DNA from: Xanthoparmelia taractica
Lineage: Eukaryota > Ascomycota > Lecanoromycetes > Lecanorales > Parmeliaceae
Direction: 5' to 3'
Assembly: GCA_033085395.1 (NCBI GenBank)
Contig: JANQBS010000279.1
Span: forward strand, 1 to 47,857
DNA: 47,857 nucleotides
Shown: one piece after another, positions 1-11,399 of the stretch
Position numbering within the stretch: the first letter of the stretch is position 1
Layout of the letters: every line of letters begins with the position of its first letter
The notes under the pieces: generated by a model
Database searches by the model: none
What the model was told of the DNA's origin: nothing
What the model saw: the letters and a program-made list of their open reading frames with translations, nothing else
Position numbers and translations under genes: made by a program

Positions 1-73
1 ATAATTTTTTAAAAAAAGTTGAAAAAAAGTTGAAAACGACTATATTCAACAGATACCACACCTTTCCGACCCG
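1..73. mobile_element. MITE, right end only (copy 1)
   Basis: This is the right end of a short inverted-repeat element; the rest lies outside the window. It matches the last ~70 bases of the complete copy at 22695-22968 almost base for base, including the two AAAAAAGTTG units, and ends in CCACACCTTTCCGACCCG. The next two bases (74-75) are TA, the expected target duplication. No coding capacity is visible. The family is assigned by comparison within this window only. Confidence 0.85.
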
Positions 74-75
74 TA

Positions 76-630
76 GCTAAAGACGTATTATATCTCAAGG
101 TCTATAATTAGTGTAATTCAAGCACATTTCTCGCTAAAGACACATATATCTCCTTTTAAAGACACACATATCTCTCGCTAAAGACGTATTATATTTCAAG
201 GCCTATAGTCAACGTATTTTAAGTATATTTCTCTCTAAAGACGTATTATATTTCAAGGTCTATAGCTAACGCATTTTAAGCACATTTCTCTCTGAAGACG
301 CATTACATTTCAAGGTCTATAATTAACGTATTTTAAGTATATTTCTCTTTAAAGACGCATTACGTCTCTCGCTAGAGACGCATTATATCTTAAGATCTAT
401 AATTAGTGTCTTTAATTAACATATCTCTCGCTAAAGATCGAGACTTCAAATCGACGTATTTCGAGGTAATTAGTTAGCACATTTAGATCTATTAATTAGC
501 ACATCTCTCGCTAAAGATTAAAGTTATAAATCGACGCATTTTTAGGCCCGTTGCCAGCACATCTCCCGCTAAAGATTAAAGTTATAAATCGACGCATTTT
601 TAGGCCCGTTGCCAGCACATCTCTCGTAGA
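76..630. repeat. Minisatellite, ~57-58-bp units
   Basis: Degenerate tandem repeats with a period of about 57-58 bp. Each unit carries a core like CTCGCTAAAGACGTATTATA followed by TTCAAGGTCTATA and a TTTTAAGCACATTTCTCTC tail. The first half (about 80-400) has one unit type. The second half (about 420-630) has a variant with AAAGATTAAAGTTATAAATCG and TTTTAGGCCCGTTGCCAGC, the last two copies of which are nearly identical. CA dinucleotides survive here, so RIP has been lighter than in the neighbouring elements. No reading frame or function is recognised. Confidence 0.8.
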
Positions 631-639
631 ATATCTAGT

Positions 640-1020
640 CGTCGCAAGTGATCAATAGCCTATAACTATTATTTTAAGTTCTCGTATAACTATCGTATCG
701 GGATCCTAAGATATATAACTAGCTGCCTATATTATTTACATTCACGTACTTCGTAATAATTATCTAATCGTCGCAAGTGACGATTAAGTGTCTATGGTTA
801 GAAGAGTTATTATTGAATTATCGCAATTAAGTTCACGAAGTCATGATAAGTATTTGCTTACTTAGAAGAGTTATTATTTGACTATCGCAATTAAGTTCAC
901 GAAGTCGTGGCAAGTATCTACTTACTTAGAAGAGTCATATTTTAACTAGCATTTTAAGTTCTCGTGTAATTATCGTATCAAGATCTCGAGATATATAACT
1001 AGCTATATATACTATTTATA
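640..1020. repeat. Degenerate direct repeats
   Basis: Two kinds of repeat are interleaved. A unit of ~70 bp with GAAGAGTTATTATT, TATCGCAATTAAGTTCACGA and a TACTTA tail occurs about 2.5 times between about 795 and 935. A segment starting ATTTTAAGTTCTCGT and running to TATTTACATTCAC occurs at about 670-745 and again at about 950-1023. Nothing coding was recognised, and the relation to the elements further right is unclear. Confidence 0.65.
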
Positions 1021-1184
1021 TTCACTGATTACTGAAGATTAACACTGCAACTTTAACGCCTATGTCTATAATTAATATATCTTCGATATTAGTTCTTCTT
1101 GCCCATTAGCGATAATGCTATTAATTCTATTTACTTGCTATAGTCGATATTATTAAGAGTTATCTTCGAGTTCTTCGATCTTTT

Positions 1185-1785
1185 TTAATAACGTCTTAAG
1201 CTATTTAAGAGTTCTTTTAACGCTAAGAAGTCGACCTATTAACCTTACGTGCACTACTTAGAAGATCTTAGCTACCTTAGTGTTGAATATATTTAATTAT
1301 CTATCTATATATCCGCTTGTGTATGCTTTAATTTTTATATAATCTTATTATTTACGAGTACTAATCGTAATAGTGAGACTATGAATTAGTGAGTTCAATA
1401 TGAGATTATAAGCGAGATAGCTGTTAATGGCTATTTTATATATGCGATATGCGTAGAAAACACGTATTCGAGACGAGCACTATTTATATAATTACTACAC
1501 TAGTAATTAACTCTTTATTCGAATTATTCTCTTTTAGAGCTATATTATTCTTCTCTTATTCACTTATATCTATATATAGCTATATATCTTATTTTAGGAC
1601 TATGTCGCTAAGATATGAAAGTTCTTCTAGCGCTGGGAAGACGACCTGACTGTCTTACGTGCATTGCTTAGGAGGTCTTAGCTGCCCCAGTGTTAAATAT
1701 ACCTAATCATCTATCTATATATTCGCTTGTGCATACGTTGATTTTTATATGGCCTCACTATTTGCGAGCACTAATTTAAAATTTA
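1185..1785. repeat. Pair of ~165-bp direct repeats around a ~250-bp spacer
   Basis: A segment at about 1195-1360 recurs at about 1612-1781. Shared blocks include GTTCTTTTAACGCT/GTTCTTCTAGCGCT, CTTACGTGCA, the ATCTATCTATATAT tract and a GCGAGCACTAAT-like end. The right copy is less mutated, and most differences are C/T or G/A, as RIP produces. The spacer is AT-rich with no convincing gene; a 66-codon open frame at 1449-1649 has no recognisable domain. The pair could be a small non-autonomous LTR-like element or a segmental duplication. No target duplication was found. Confidence 0.55.
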
Positions 1786-2438
1786 TTAAATTTACGTAAT
1801 ATAATTCTTATTCTTATCTTACTTTTATAACTTGGTTTATTATTTATAACTTGGTTTATTATTTATAACTTAGTTTATTACTTATAACTTAATCTATATC
1901 TTATATCTTATCTTACTTCTAATAGCTTCTATTTTTATTAATCTATATATTATTTTTAATCTTACTTTCTTTAAGTTATTCAGACTAATTTATCTTAAAA
2001 TATTATTATATTTTATAAATTAAATATTAAAATCACGCTTAAATTAAAGATACTTTAATATATCTTTTACGTTAATTAATTCTAGAAATAAAGAAAATAA
2101 TAAATATATTAATAATCTTTAATAGAGAATTAATAGATAGTCTATTATAATCGTATTTCTAGGGATAAAATTTATATCTAATAGACGCTAAAGATAAGAA
2201 TTATTTTAAAATAAATAGTATTATTAAGATAAGCTTACTACTATTATAAAACTATCTAAAGACTATAAATCGCTCTATTCTTCGAAAACAATAAATTTAA
2301 GTAATACGTGAATAGCTAAGATTATAAGCTCGAAAATAAGCGACGCGAAGAGAGCGAGATTATATCTTACTATATTCTTTACGAAAAACTTACGTATTAA
2401 TTATATTAATAAGAATTAGATAAAACAGATAAGAAGTG
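1786..2438 (+). mobile_element. Gypsy family A, copy A1, left fragment
   Basis: This fragment matches the 3' part of the related copy A2 from about 11640 to 12440, including the TTATAACTT-rich tract and the block from TAGTCTATTATAATCGTA onward. It is cut at 2438 by copia element C1; the same element resumes at 18486. The five bases before C1 (2434-2438, AAGTG) match those after it (18486-18490, AAGTA), the change being RIP-like. The 5' half of A1 (LTR, gag, pol) is absent, so A1 was truncated on the left or the missing part lies outside the window. Confidence 0.8.
1827..1893. repeat. 19-bp tandem repeat in gypsy A
   Basis: About 3.5 copies of ATAACTTGGTTTATTATTT, the later ones with G to A changes. 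The corresponding place in copy A2 (about 11680-11880) has a looser array of CTTATAACTTA-like units. The tract therefore belongs to the retrotransposon's 3' non-coding region and not to the host. Confidence 0.75.
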
Positions 2439-2562
2439 TGTTGAAATTCGAGTCAAGTGACTATATCACGTGACACGCTAAGGCGTGCCTCATAATCTCG
2501 CTTTCCTAGCTAGTACTTCTTAGCCAATACAATTACTACGTGTTCTACCTCATATTTCAATA
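2439..2562 (+). repeat. 5' LTR of C1
   Basis: 124 bp, the same length as the 3' copy. It holds a CACGTG site within ATCACGTGACAC; the 3' copy has CACGTG at the other of two equivalent positions, so the ancestor probably had two. The first bases after it (GATTATAAGCTCGAGC) are the likely primer-binding site and resemble the equivalent bases in C2. Confidence 0.88.
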
Positions 2563-3299
2563 GATTATAAGCTCGAGCTATACCCGACAGTAATTTAGTT
2601 ATATCATAAACCATTACTATTACGATAACTCTTTAATACTCATCGCGATGCTAAATATCGCTATAGTGATTATTTAATAATCTCTTTATAATAAGTATTT
2701 TTTATATTAAAATAATTATTTAGGGCCTAAACGGCTATGATTTACTATTAATTCGAGGGCTAGAATTTATCGCTTAACGCTTTTTCATCTTAAGATCGAT
2801 AATATTAAATCTCGCTACGCGATTAATTAAAATTATATACTCGCTCAAGTCTTTAAAATACTATTAATTTCGCTACGTAGAACACGCTAAATAAATAAAA
2901 ATATATTCTTATTTATTATATCGAAATATTAAATTAGATAACAAATATATAGACTTTAAAGTCTAAGATTAATTACGTAATTTTCGCAATAATAATAAGA
3001 AATTAATTATTTTAATTATTATAGACGTAGATTAAATTTAAATAAATTAAGAAGAAGAAGAATAAACGAGTTTAATTATTATCTTAGCTTTCGTTAATAA
3101 AGATTAAAGTAAAAATAAATAAGTCTTTAAGCGAAAATACTTAATCTTTTTAATCTTTATTAAGAATTAAAGTTAAAGATAAATAAATAAAGCTTATTAT
3201 CGTAGAGATAAAAAAGTCTTTAATATAAATAAGCAATTTCTTGATTAAGAGAAATATAATTAAGCGAAAATTAAAAATTAACGTTTAAGATATATATTA

Positions 3300-4761
3300 T
3301 AACTCTTAAGTTAAGATAATTAGAATAATAAAGACTAAAATAATTAAAATAATTAATATAACTCAGATAAAGAGTAGTCTTTAAGATCTATAAAAATTAA
3401 GAACTCTCTCTCTCGTCGCTCGTTTATATTATTTATTTTAAAATTATTTTATAAGAGAATTATTTTAATAAAGCGCTATTAATTACGCTATATTAATTTA
3501 TTTCTTCGCTCTTCGATAATAAAGATCTCGCTTATATCGAGCTAATCTTAAGATTAAAAGAGATTTTCTTTATACGCTCGAGACACTTGCGAGTCTATCG
3601 AATAGCGATATCGATAATAAGTATACTTTAATTGCTTTTATTAATTCAACTTCTACTTTAGAATAATTTATCTCTAAAGTATCGTTAAAACTAATCTTTA
3701 ATAAAAATCTTTTTAATTTTTAAACGAAACTCAACTTATTAATATTATCGACTTTATCGATCTTAAGAATTTTAAGTTTTAATTATATCGACTAAAGAGA
3801 TTAAGATCTCGATCTCTTTAAATCGTCTCGATAATATTAATAAATTTAAAGATATCTTTAATTATTAAATATAAAGATAATAATTTAAGAATATACTAAA
3901 GCTCTTAAGTATCTAATAATATATTATTAAAAACTTTATAGTCTTAATTATTATTAATAACGATATTATTATTATTAAGGAAATTAAGACGTAAAAGTAA
4001 GCTTATAATAAGATTTATATTATATTTAAATCTTGCTATAAGTAAAACGCTCGCTTTATAATTAAGAATAAAATTAATATTAAAGATATTTAAATAATTC
4101 TTAAGAAGTTTAGATCTTAAGATTTTAATATTCTTAACTTTATATTTAAGATAAATAATATTACTCTCGCAAAATACGATAATAATTTTTAAAGCTATAT
4201 CGATAAGTTTATAAAGATATTAAAAGAGTTTAATATTTTATTCTTTAAGCTTTATTTTAATAAAATTAAATAATTTATCGCTTTTATTTAAGCTTAGACT
4301 TAATTTATAACTAGTATTACGAGTAATATAATTAGACTTGTAATATTTTCAATAATAATAACGAGTCGAAATTCGATCTAGACTATATTATCACGAGGTT
4401 TATTAATATTATTACAAATTTTATAAGCTCTATTATTATCGTCGAAGTATAGATACTAATCACGTTAATTAATATCATCTTTACGCATATTTTATAAAGT
4501 ATAATTACTTTAATTATAGTCGAAAATTACTTTAAAAATAAGATTTAATTAAAAGCTTATATCGATAATTCTCGTATTTATACTTAAATCTATAAATATT
4601 ATAATTATTATAAGAAGAATTAATACGACGCTTTTAAGTATATTATTCTATATTTTTATTTAAAGTCTAAAGATAATAATAATAAAGTGAATAATAAATA
4701 TAATCGAGATAATTATAACGATTATAAAGATCGTGAAGATTATAAAGAAAAGAACTTTTTA
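3300..4761 (+). pseudogene. Gag region of C1 (RIP-damaged)
   Basis: A region of copia gag type placed between the 5' LTR and the A2 insertion. The clearest part is an N/K/D/R-rich stretch at about 4670-4755 that reads like the basic linker before a gag zinc knuckle. A similar stretch is found in C2 on the other strand. Many stop codons (TAA, TAG) stand where CAA or CAG would be expected, so it is dead. Exact start and end cannot be set by eye. Confidence 0.6.
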
Positions 4762-4766
4762 GATAA

Positions 4767-4939
4767 TGTTACGGATAGTACCTGCCTAATGCTAGTACCA
4801 TGCTGGTATCGGACTAGTACCTGGCCTCGGCCGTGACTACCTATCAAGATCATCTGTAAAGAACGAAGTAAGTAGTATTTAGATAGTAGTTTTCGTTGAG
4901 AAATTAATTATCTTTCACTCAACTTTTTAATATCTAACA
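4767..4939 (+). repeat. 5' LTR of gypsy A2
   Basis: 173 bp. This copy is only lightly mutated (it keeps ACCATGCTGG and CCTCGGCCGTG), whereas the 3' copy at 13960-14132 has most of those CA/TG sites changed. The two LTRs of one element have therefore been RIPed unequally, and their divergence cannot be used as a clock. Confidence 0.9.
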
Positions 4940-5639
4940 AATAATAGTAACGCACTAATTTCATTCTATTATAGCGAATATCACGAATTACTTACTAGAT
5001 ATTAGTTTCATACTTAATAATTACACGCTATCTATCACTCTTTTAGCGACACATATTTTTTTTTTTAAAGATTTATACTACGTATCTTAAGAGAGTCGAA
5101 AAAGCTCTCGCAATTACTTTAATAGATATTATTAGATATATTTTTATAAGTCGAGAACATTATTATTTTTCGAAAGTCGATTATAGTAATACTTATTCTA
5201 TAATTTAAGAAATTTAATTAAACGAATTATAAGTATTTTATTATTCTCGAATAATAAATAAAAGAAATTATCGAATACTTAATTTAATAATATCTTAGAT
5301 AGAGTAAGAAATATCGAAGTCGTCGATTAAATATTAATAATAATATTTTAGAAAATTGTTAAGATAAATCGATTTCTCTCAACGAGTCGAAATATCTCTT
5401 ATCGTAAATAATTAATAAGTTAAGCTTTAGACGATTAATGCTACGATTTAAAGAAGTCACTCGTTAGTTACGTGCACTCGTACTATTATTCTCTATTAAT
5501 TATACGTTAATCTTATTATTAGCCCCAACTTCTTCGAATATTTCTTCTACTATAGACTTATCGTAGCTTTCGTTTATTATTATATTATTTAACTTCTTAA
5601 AATATTCTTCACTCTTTAATATATTATTTATAATATTTA

Positions 5640-6345
5640 ATACTTTAGCGAAGAAGATTATTTATTATAAGCTTATAGATCTATAGAAATAGACTAATAT
5701 AGTTAATATCGACTTTATAGAGACTCAGCGAGCAGAATTACGTTAAATATCTAATATTCTTATCGTCGATTCTATTAAATTAGTCGATTAAGTAAATTTA
5801 TAAGATTCTTAAGATTCGCCCGATAACGGCGATAACGCTACGTCGTAATAACGACTAGAAGAAGTTAACTTCTTTAACTTGCACTTAGTCTTATTAATAA
5901 ATATCGACCTTATAATTAAAAAAGATAAGAATATATATTATCGTAATATATATCTCTTTATAAAACGAGTGGAGAATATAATTCTAATAAAAGTAAAGAA
6001 GTTAATGCGCATTAACTTAAATATCTATCTTCGTAATATTATTCTTATTTAATATACGAAAGAGCTTAATAAGCTCGAGAGATTAATACTATAATAAATA
6101 GATAAGTAATAAGTCTTAACATTATAGAAACGCTTTGAATCGAATTATTCTATCGCTCTTATTTCGCTAATTAACGAACGCTTTAATATTATCGATATTC
6201 GCTTTAATAAAGAATTATTTAATTATATTTAAATTATAATTAATTATATAAAGAATATTAATTTTAACTTCGTCTTTTAGTAATTAATATAAGCTTAGCG
6301 TAATCTTAATTTATTATTAAAGAGAGATATTAATTACTTTATAGA
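5640..6345 (+). pseudogene. Gag-like region of gypsy A2
   Basis: Lies between the 5' LTR and the solo LTR insertion. In one plus frame it gives a charged, helical-looking protein with E/K/R/L-rich stretches and stops at RIP-prone codons. The gag call rests on its place ahead of protease and RT; no specific gag motif was seen. The frame continues right of the solo LTR. Confidence 0.45.
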
Positions 6346-6350
6346 GTAGA

Positions 6351-6505
6351 TGTCACGGTTTTTCTATATGCCAAAGGCAGATCGGGGAAGGATCGGGGAA
6401 GCTAGGCCAAATTTATATTAGTTTCCCAGCAGATCTCCGCCACTGCGGCCCTTAGAATTCGACAGACTTTTCAATCAATTAATCCCAAATACCTTTTCCA
6501 TGACA
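6351..6505 (+). mobile_element. Solo LTR (family D-like) in gypsy A2
   Basis: 155 bp beginning TGTCACGGTTTTT and ending TTCCATGACA, with a perfect 5-bp duplication GTAGA on each side (6346-6350, 6506-6510). No second LTR or internal region follows, so this is a solo LTR left by recombination between two LTRs. It is related to the 182-bp LTRs of element D: the GATCGGGGA block, AATTCGACAGACTTTT and the ends all match. It is hardly RIP-mutated, unlike the sequence around it, so it arrived after or escaped the main RIP episodes. Confidence 0.92.
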
Positions 6506-7379
6506 GTAGATTACGCTAAATAGATTCTTAAAAGAGATTGAAGAAAAGAAGAAGATTTAATAGAAGATCTATCGTAATTAGCGATAATAATCTCGACCCT
6601 ACGAGAATAAGTCTAGTAATAGCTATAATTAATATTAATCTCGCTTTTAATAATTATAATAGTAAGTATTAAACTCTAATTAGTAATTATATTATAATAA
6701 CTATTAATATTAATAATCTTACTATATTCGATTATATTTTTCATATCTTTTAAAATTCTTATTTATCGCGATATATTTACTTTACTCGTTAAGCTTAAAA
6801 CGAACTATCGTCTTAATAGCCTCGTTTATAGATAGTAATAGAACTCGCAAACGCGTTAGATTCGCCTTAGATATAGTAATAACTATAATCTCAACCCTAT
6901 TCGTATCGACCTATCTATAATAATTAAAATAATTAATTATCTTAGTCTTATTAGAATAAGTACTTAGCACGTTTTTAATCTATCTATTTTAAAGATAAGA
7001 ATAAGAAGAATAAGATAGACTCTCTCGAGATCGATGATTAGACTTTAAATAATCTTCTCGAAAACGAGAAGAAGTTCCTTTATTAATTAAATAATTATAA
7101 TTAATTAAACGAGAAATATTAAGAAGATTATATCGACACTTACTTTATTATATAAAAGAAGTTTATTTATCGCCGTTACGAAATCGTTTATTATTTTAAT
7201 AATAAGCTTTATTAGCATATATATACTTATCGTAATAAATAGAAAGAGTCGACGATATTTTAAATAGCGTCGCGTAGCGTTAATAATCTATAAACGCGTT
7301 CAATTATAGCTATATAATTATTCGCTATTATTAAAAAAAAATATGAATTTCGTTCTTAGAAATACGTTATAGTGCGTGT

Positions 7380-10300
7380 GTTTATTAAGAAGAAATTAAA
7401 CTTTATCGACGTAGAGATTAATACTTATTACATTATATCTATATTAAATAAAGTATAATATCTCTTCGAATATTTAATTATAGAGATTCTTCGTATTTAG
7501 AAATCTATTATTATACGTAGAATTAAAAGCGCTAGATATATTAGCTTCGAGTATATAAAGGCTAATATCTTTCTACAAGAAGAAGCGATAAAAATATCTA
7601 TTATAATTAAGATTAATCGAGACGTTTACTTAATTAAAAAATTAGGTATTAAAATATTAATTAATATAAATATTCTCGATTTAAAAGAAACGATAATAAA
7701 TTTATTAGCGAAGCGTCTTTAATTAAATAAGAATATAATATATTTCTTAATAATTAAGTTCTTAGAGAAGCGATAGAAATAAATAATATAAGCTATTAAG
7801 CGAGTTATTATAAAGTTATTTAAGATTATAAATATATTTAATAAATTTAAAAGAGCCTTATCTAAGAATCGCGACTATTTATTTAAATTATAAATTTTAT
7901 TAATAAATCTTAATATCGAAAGCGAAGTAATTATTTATATAATTAACATCGAGATATTTATAATATAAGTTTAAAATACGTTAATATTCGCAATTATTAT
8001 TTCTTGATAAATAAAGTTAAGAAAAATTCTCGAATACAAAGAGAAAGAATATTTTCTAGCTACTTTATCTAAGATAATATTAATTATACGATCGTCTTAA
8101 AAAAGAATTATTATTATTATTATTCTCGTTATAATAGAAGCGATAAAAACGTTTATATTCTTATTAATCGAGTATATTATAATTAATAACATTATTATTT
8201 ATTAATTAGATTAAGTATCTTATTAGACGAATACTATTTAAAAGATAATTAAATCTTATTTATCAATATTTCGCGATTTTAATAAAGTAGTAAATATATT
8301 AAAGATGAAATAAATATTAATTAAGACGCTATTTAACGTTAAATTAAAGTCTACGAAGATTTATTTAATATAGTAAAAAAATAGATAACTTATAAATAAA
8401 AAGTTTAATAGATAATATAAAAAAGAAAAAATAAGTTAGATGAGTAAATCGACGTTATATAATTATTTAGTATTTATAATATAAAGAACTATTTACTCTC
8501 TGAATAAGGCGTTTACTCGTAAAAAACGAGTAATAACTAATATTCGCGAATTAAATAAAATCACGAAATCTAATTTTTACTTAATATTACTATAAGCGAA
8601 TATTATTATATTAATATAAGAGTATAAATATATTAGTATTATAAACGAAGCGAGTTTCTTTTATTAATAATTAATACGCTATAAGAATCGTTATAAGCTT
8701 ATTATAATTATTTATCGCGAGAGCGAGTAATAAAATATAGCTATTATAGATTTTAAGAATAATTTAATATACGTGTTATAATAGATTAATAAGCTTTTTA
8801 GAGATTTTCGAAGCTTCGTTAAAGCTTATATTAATAATATTATAATTTTTAATAATACTTTAAAAGAGTATTTAAATTATCTATAGCGAGTCTTTATTCT
8901 CTTTAAAAAGTATAATATCGCTATTAAATTATCTAAGAATCTTCTTCAAATATTCGTTAATAACGCTATTAAAATAAAAGATAGATAATCTAAAATTAAG
9001 TATCGCGAAAGAGAAACTTATAATTATTATTAAATTTAGCTTTTTCATTATTTTAAAAGATCTAAAAATATATCTAAAAATAATTAATTAATTTAAGAAT
9101 TATATTTTTTACTATATATAAATAATATAGTCGCTTTAATTAAAAAAGATTTTAATATTATATAACGCCCTTATTAAAAATAAGGACCGAAAGACGTTTA
9201 ATAGAGAAAGTCGTCTGGATATTTCTATCGAGAAAGAGATTCGTGCTTTCGAAAGATTATAAAAAATCTTTAAAGAGCTAATATGTCTTATTTATTATAA
9301 TCTTAGTCGACGACTATATATAAATACTAACGCTTTTAAATAAGGCTTTAACGTAATTATTTATTATATTAAAAACGATAAGACGATCTTTAATAGAAAG
9401 AATATCGAGTTTATTATATTTCTTAATAAGATATTAATCTTTATCGAGTCTCGCTATTAATCTATAGAATTAGAAATAATAAAATTAATATAATTAATAC
9501 GAAGAATCAAATATCTTATTATAACTTAGCACGTTAATATAATATCGAGTAAATCTTAAGCAATAATATATACGAATTACTCGGCGATAATTTTTATAAT
9601 TAAATAGATTAAAATAATCTTTATAAATATTAATAAATTTAACTTACGATTAATAAACGCTTTTATATATTCATCTTAATTTAGTCTTAACGTGTAATAT
9701 AAGTCTAAAAAGCTTTACGTTATATTTAACGCTTTCTCTTAATTAAAGATAAAGAATATAAAATATCTTAAATAGATAACGTGCTAAATAGCTTAATATT
9801 CGACGACTTTAAGATAAGATATTAAAGAACTTTAAGTTTAAATTAAAACGAAGCTACGTTAATAATAAATATTTAACTAGAATTCTTAAGATCTTAAAGT
9901 TCGCTTAATCTACGATCGATAAATAAAATATAAAATAATAATTAGAGAAATTACGATTTAAACTTCGCAACGAACTTATTTATTTTACGAACGAACTTAA
10001 TAATAAAAAATAATTATATATTTCCAAGACTCTATATAAGAAAGTCTTCGAGTTAATATATAATTATTATAATTATAATAAGTTTTATCGTATATACGAT
10101 TGCATTGTAAGCTTATTATATCTACGAAAACTATCTTAATAATTATAAAAATATATTTATTATTATCTAAAATATTAAGTTAATTAAACGAAGAGATATA
10201 TATCATATAAATTATTACGCTTAATTATTTTTTCGCCAACGTCTTTTTATATAATAGAAATAAATTTTATCGTCGCTTTATCGTTCACACGAAGAAACGA

Positions 10301-11100
10301 TTATAACGTAATTTTTATTATTATATATAAGTTTAATAAGAAACTATTAATTATTCTTAAAAAAAAACACTTAAAGTATCGCGAAATAAATTAATGCGTT
10401 TCTCGTCTCGGTAATAAAGCACAACTAAGAAATATCTTAAGCGATTATTTTCGATAGAAATAATAAGTTTATATTAGATTTCTAAAAGATACTATTTATT
10501 AAATTAGATATTAAAATATTAATTTCTATAATATATTATTCTTAAATAAATAAATAATTAAAACGAATTAATTAAACGATAAAGATCGCTTTATATTATT
10601 ACTTAATTATAAACTCAAATAAGAACTTTATTAATATTCTATCTTATATATAGATTACTTTCAATAACTTATAGAATACTTTTATCGATACGATATTAAA
10701 TAAGATTATATATAAATTTCGTATTAACGACGCCTTAGAATTATTAATCGATCTTTCTTCGAAGAATTTCTCTTAATTTCAAATAATAAGATAAAAAGAG
10801 ATCGAGAAGTTTATCGCTTAGATTAACGTAATAATCAAATATTATTACGATACGCGTTATATTAATATTACGTTAAGAAAGAAGATCTTTTTACGTTTAA
10901 ATAACGATTATTCTATACTCAAACTATTAAATAAAAAGCTATTAATTTAACGTATTAAATTATTTATAATTAAGCGCCGAGTGAGCTATCTCGTATACGA
11001 GCTAAAGCTATTATTTATTATAAAGATATACTCGATAATATTAATAACTTAATTAAAGCTCTATTCGAATAAGAAAGATCTCTTTAATAAAACTCGTAAT
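7380..11100 (+). pseudogene. Gypsy A2 pol: protease, RT, RNase H, integrase
   Basis: RIP-ruined polyprotein readable through its stops. A retropepsin-like segment is at about 7380-8060. Reverse transcriptase (about 8480-9000) shows a block reading RVVTNIRELNKIT and the catalytic motif as YINNI at 8827-8841, where YIDDI is expected: both aspartates are now asparagine. RNase H (about 9200-9450) shows LYINTNAF in place of LYxDTDAS. Integrase (about 9950-10800) has the HHCC zinc region, then a DDE-type core. Order and motifs fit Ty3/gypsy. No functional product is possible. Confidence 0.85.
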
Positions 11101-11399
11101 TATAAATTATTATTTGTTTTAATAAAAGAATAAGAAAAGATTAATAAATATATTATTAATAGATTACTTAATAAGAAGATAATTCGCGAGAAGATATACT
11201 ATTTAATAAAGTAAAGCGATTAAAAAGAATAATATAATGTGTGATACTTTATTAATAATCTTTAAAACGCTTTAAAAAAGATCGAGAAGTTTGAAAGAGA
11301 TATTCTTAATATCGCAAGACTATAACGCACTTATTAACGTCGTGCATCGCCGAATATAGTTATCTAGAAAAATCTCGTTATTTCTTTATTAATAAAATA

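Noticed and set aside
76..630. CRISPR array
   Set aside because: Units are ~57 bp, diverge along their whole length, and have no short constant repeat with unique spacers. The genome is fungal.
1449..1649. 66-codon open frame as a gene
   Set aside because: It lies in the AT-rich spacer between two direct repeats, its hydrophobic content follows from A/T bias, and no domain or splice context is visible.
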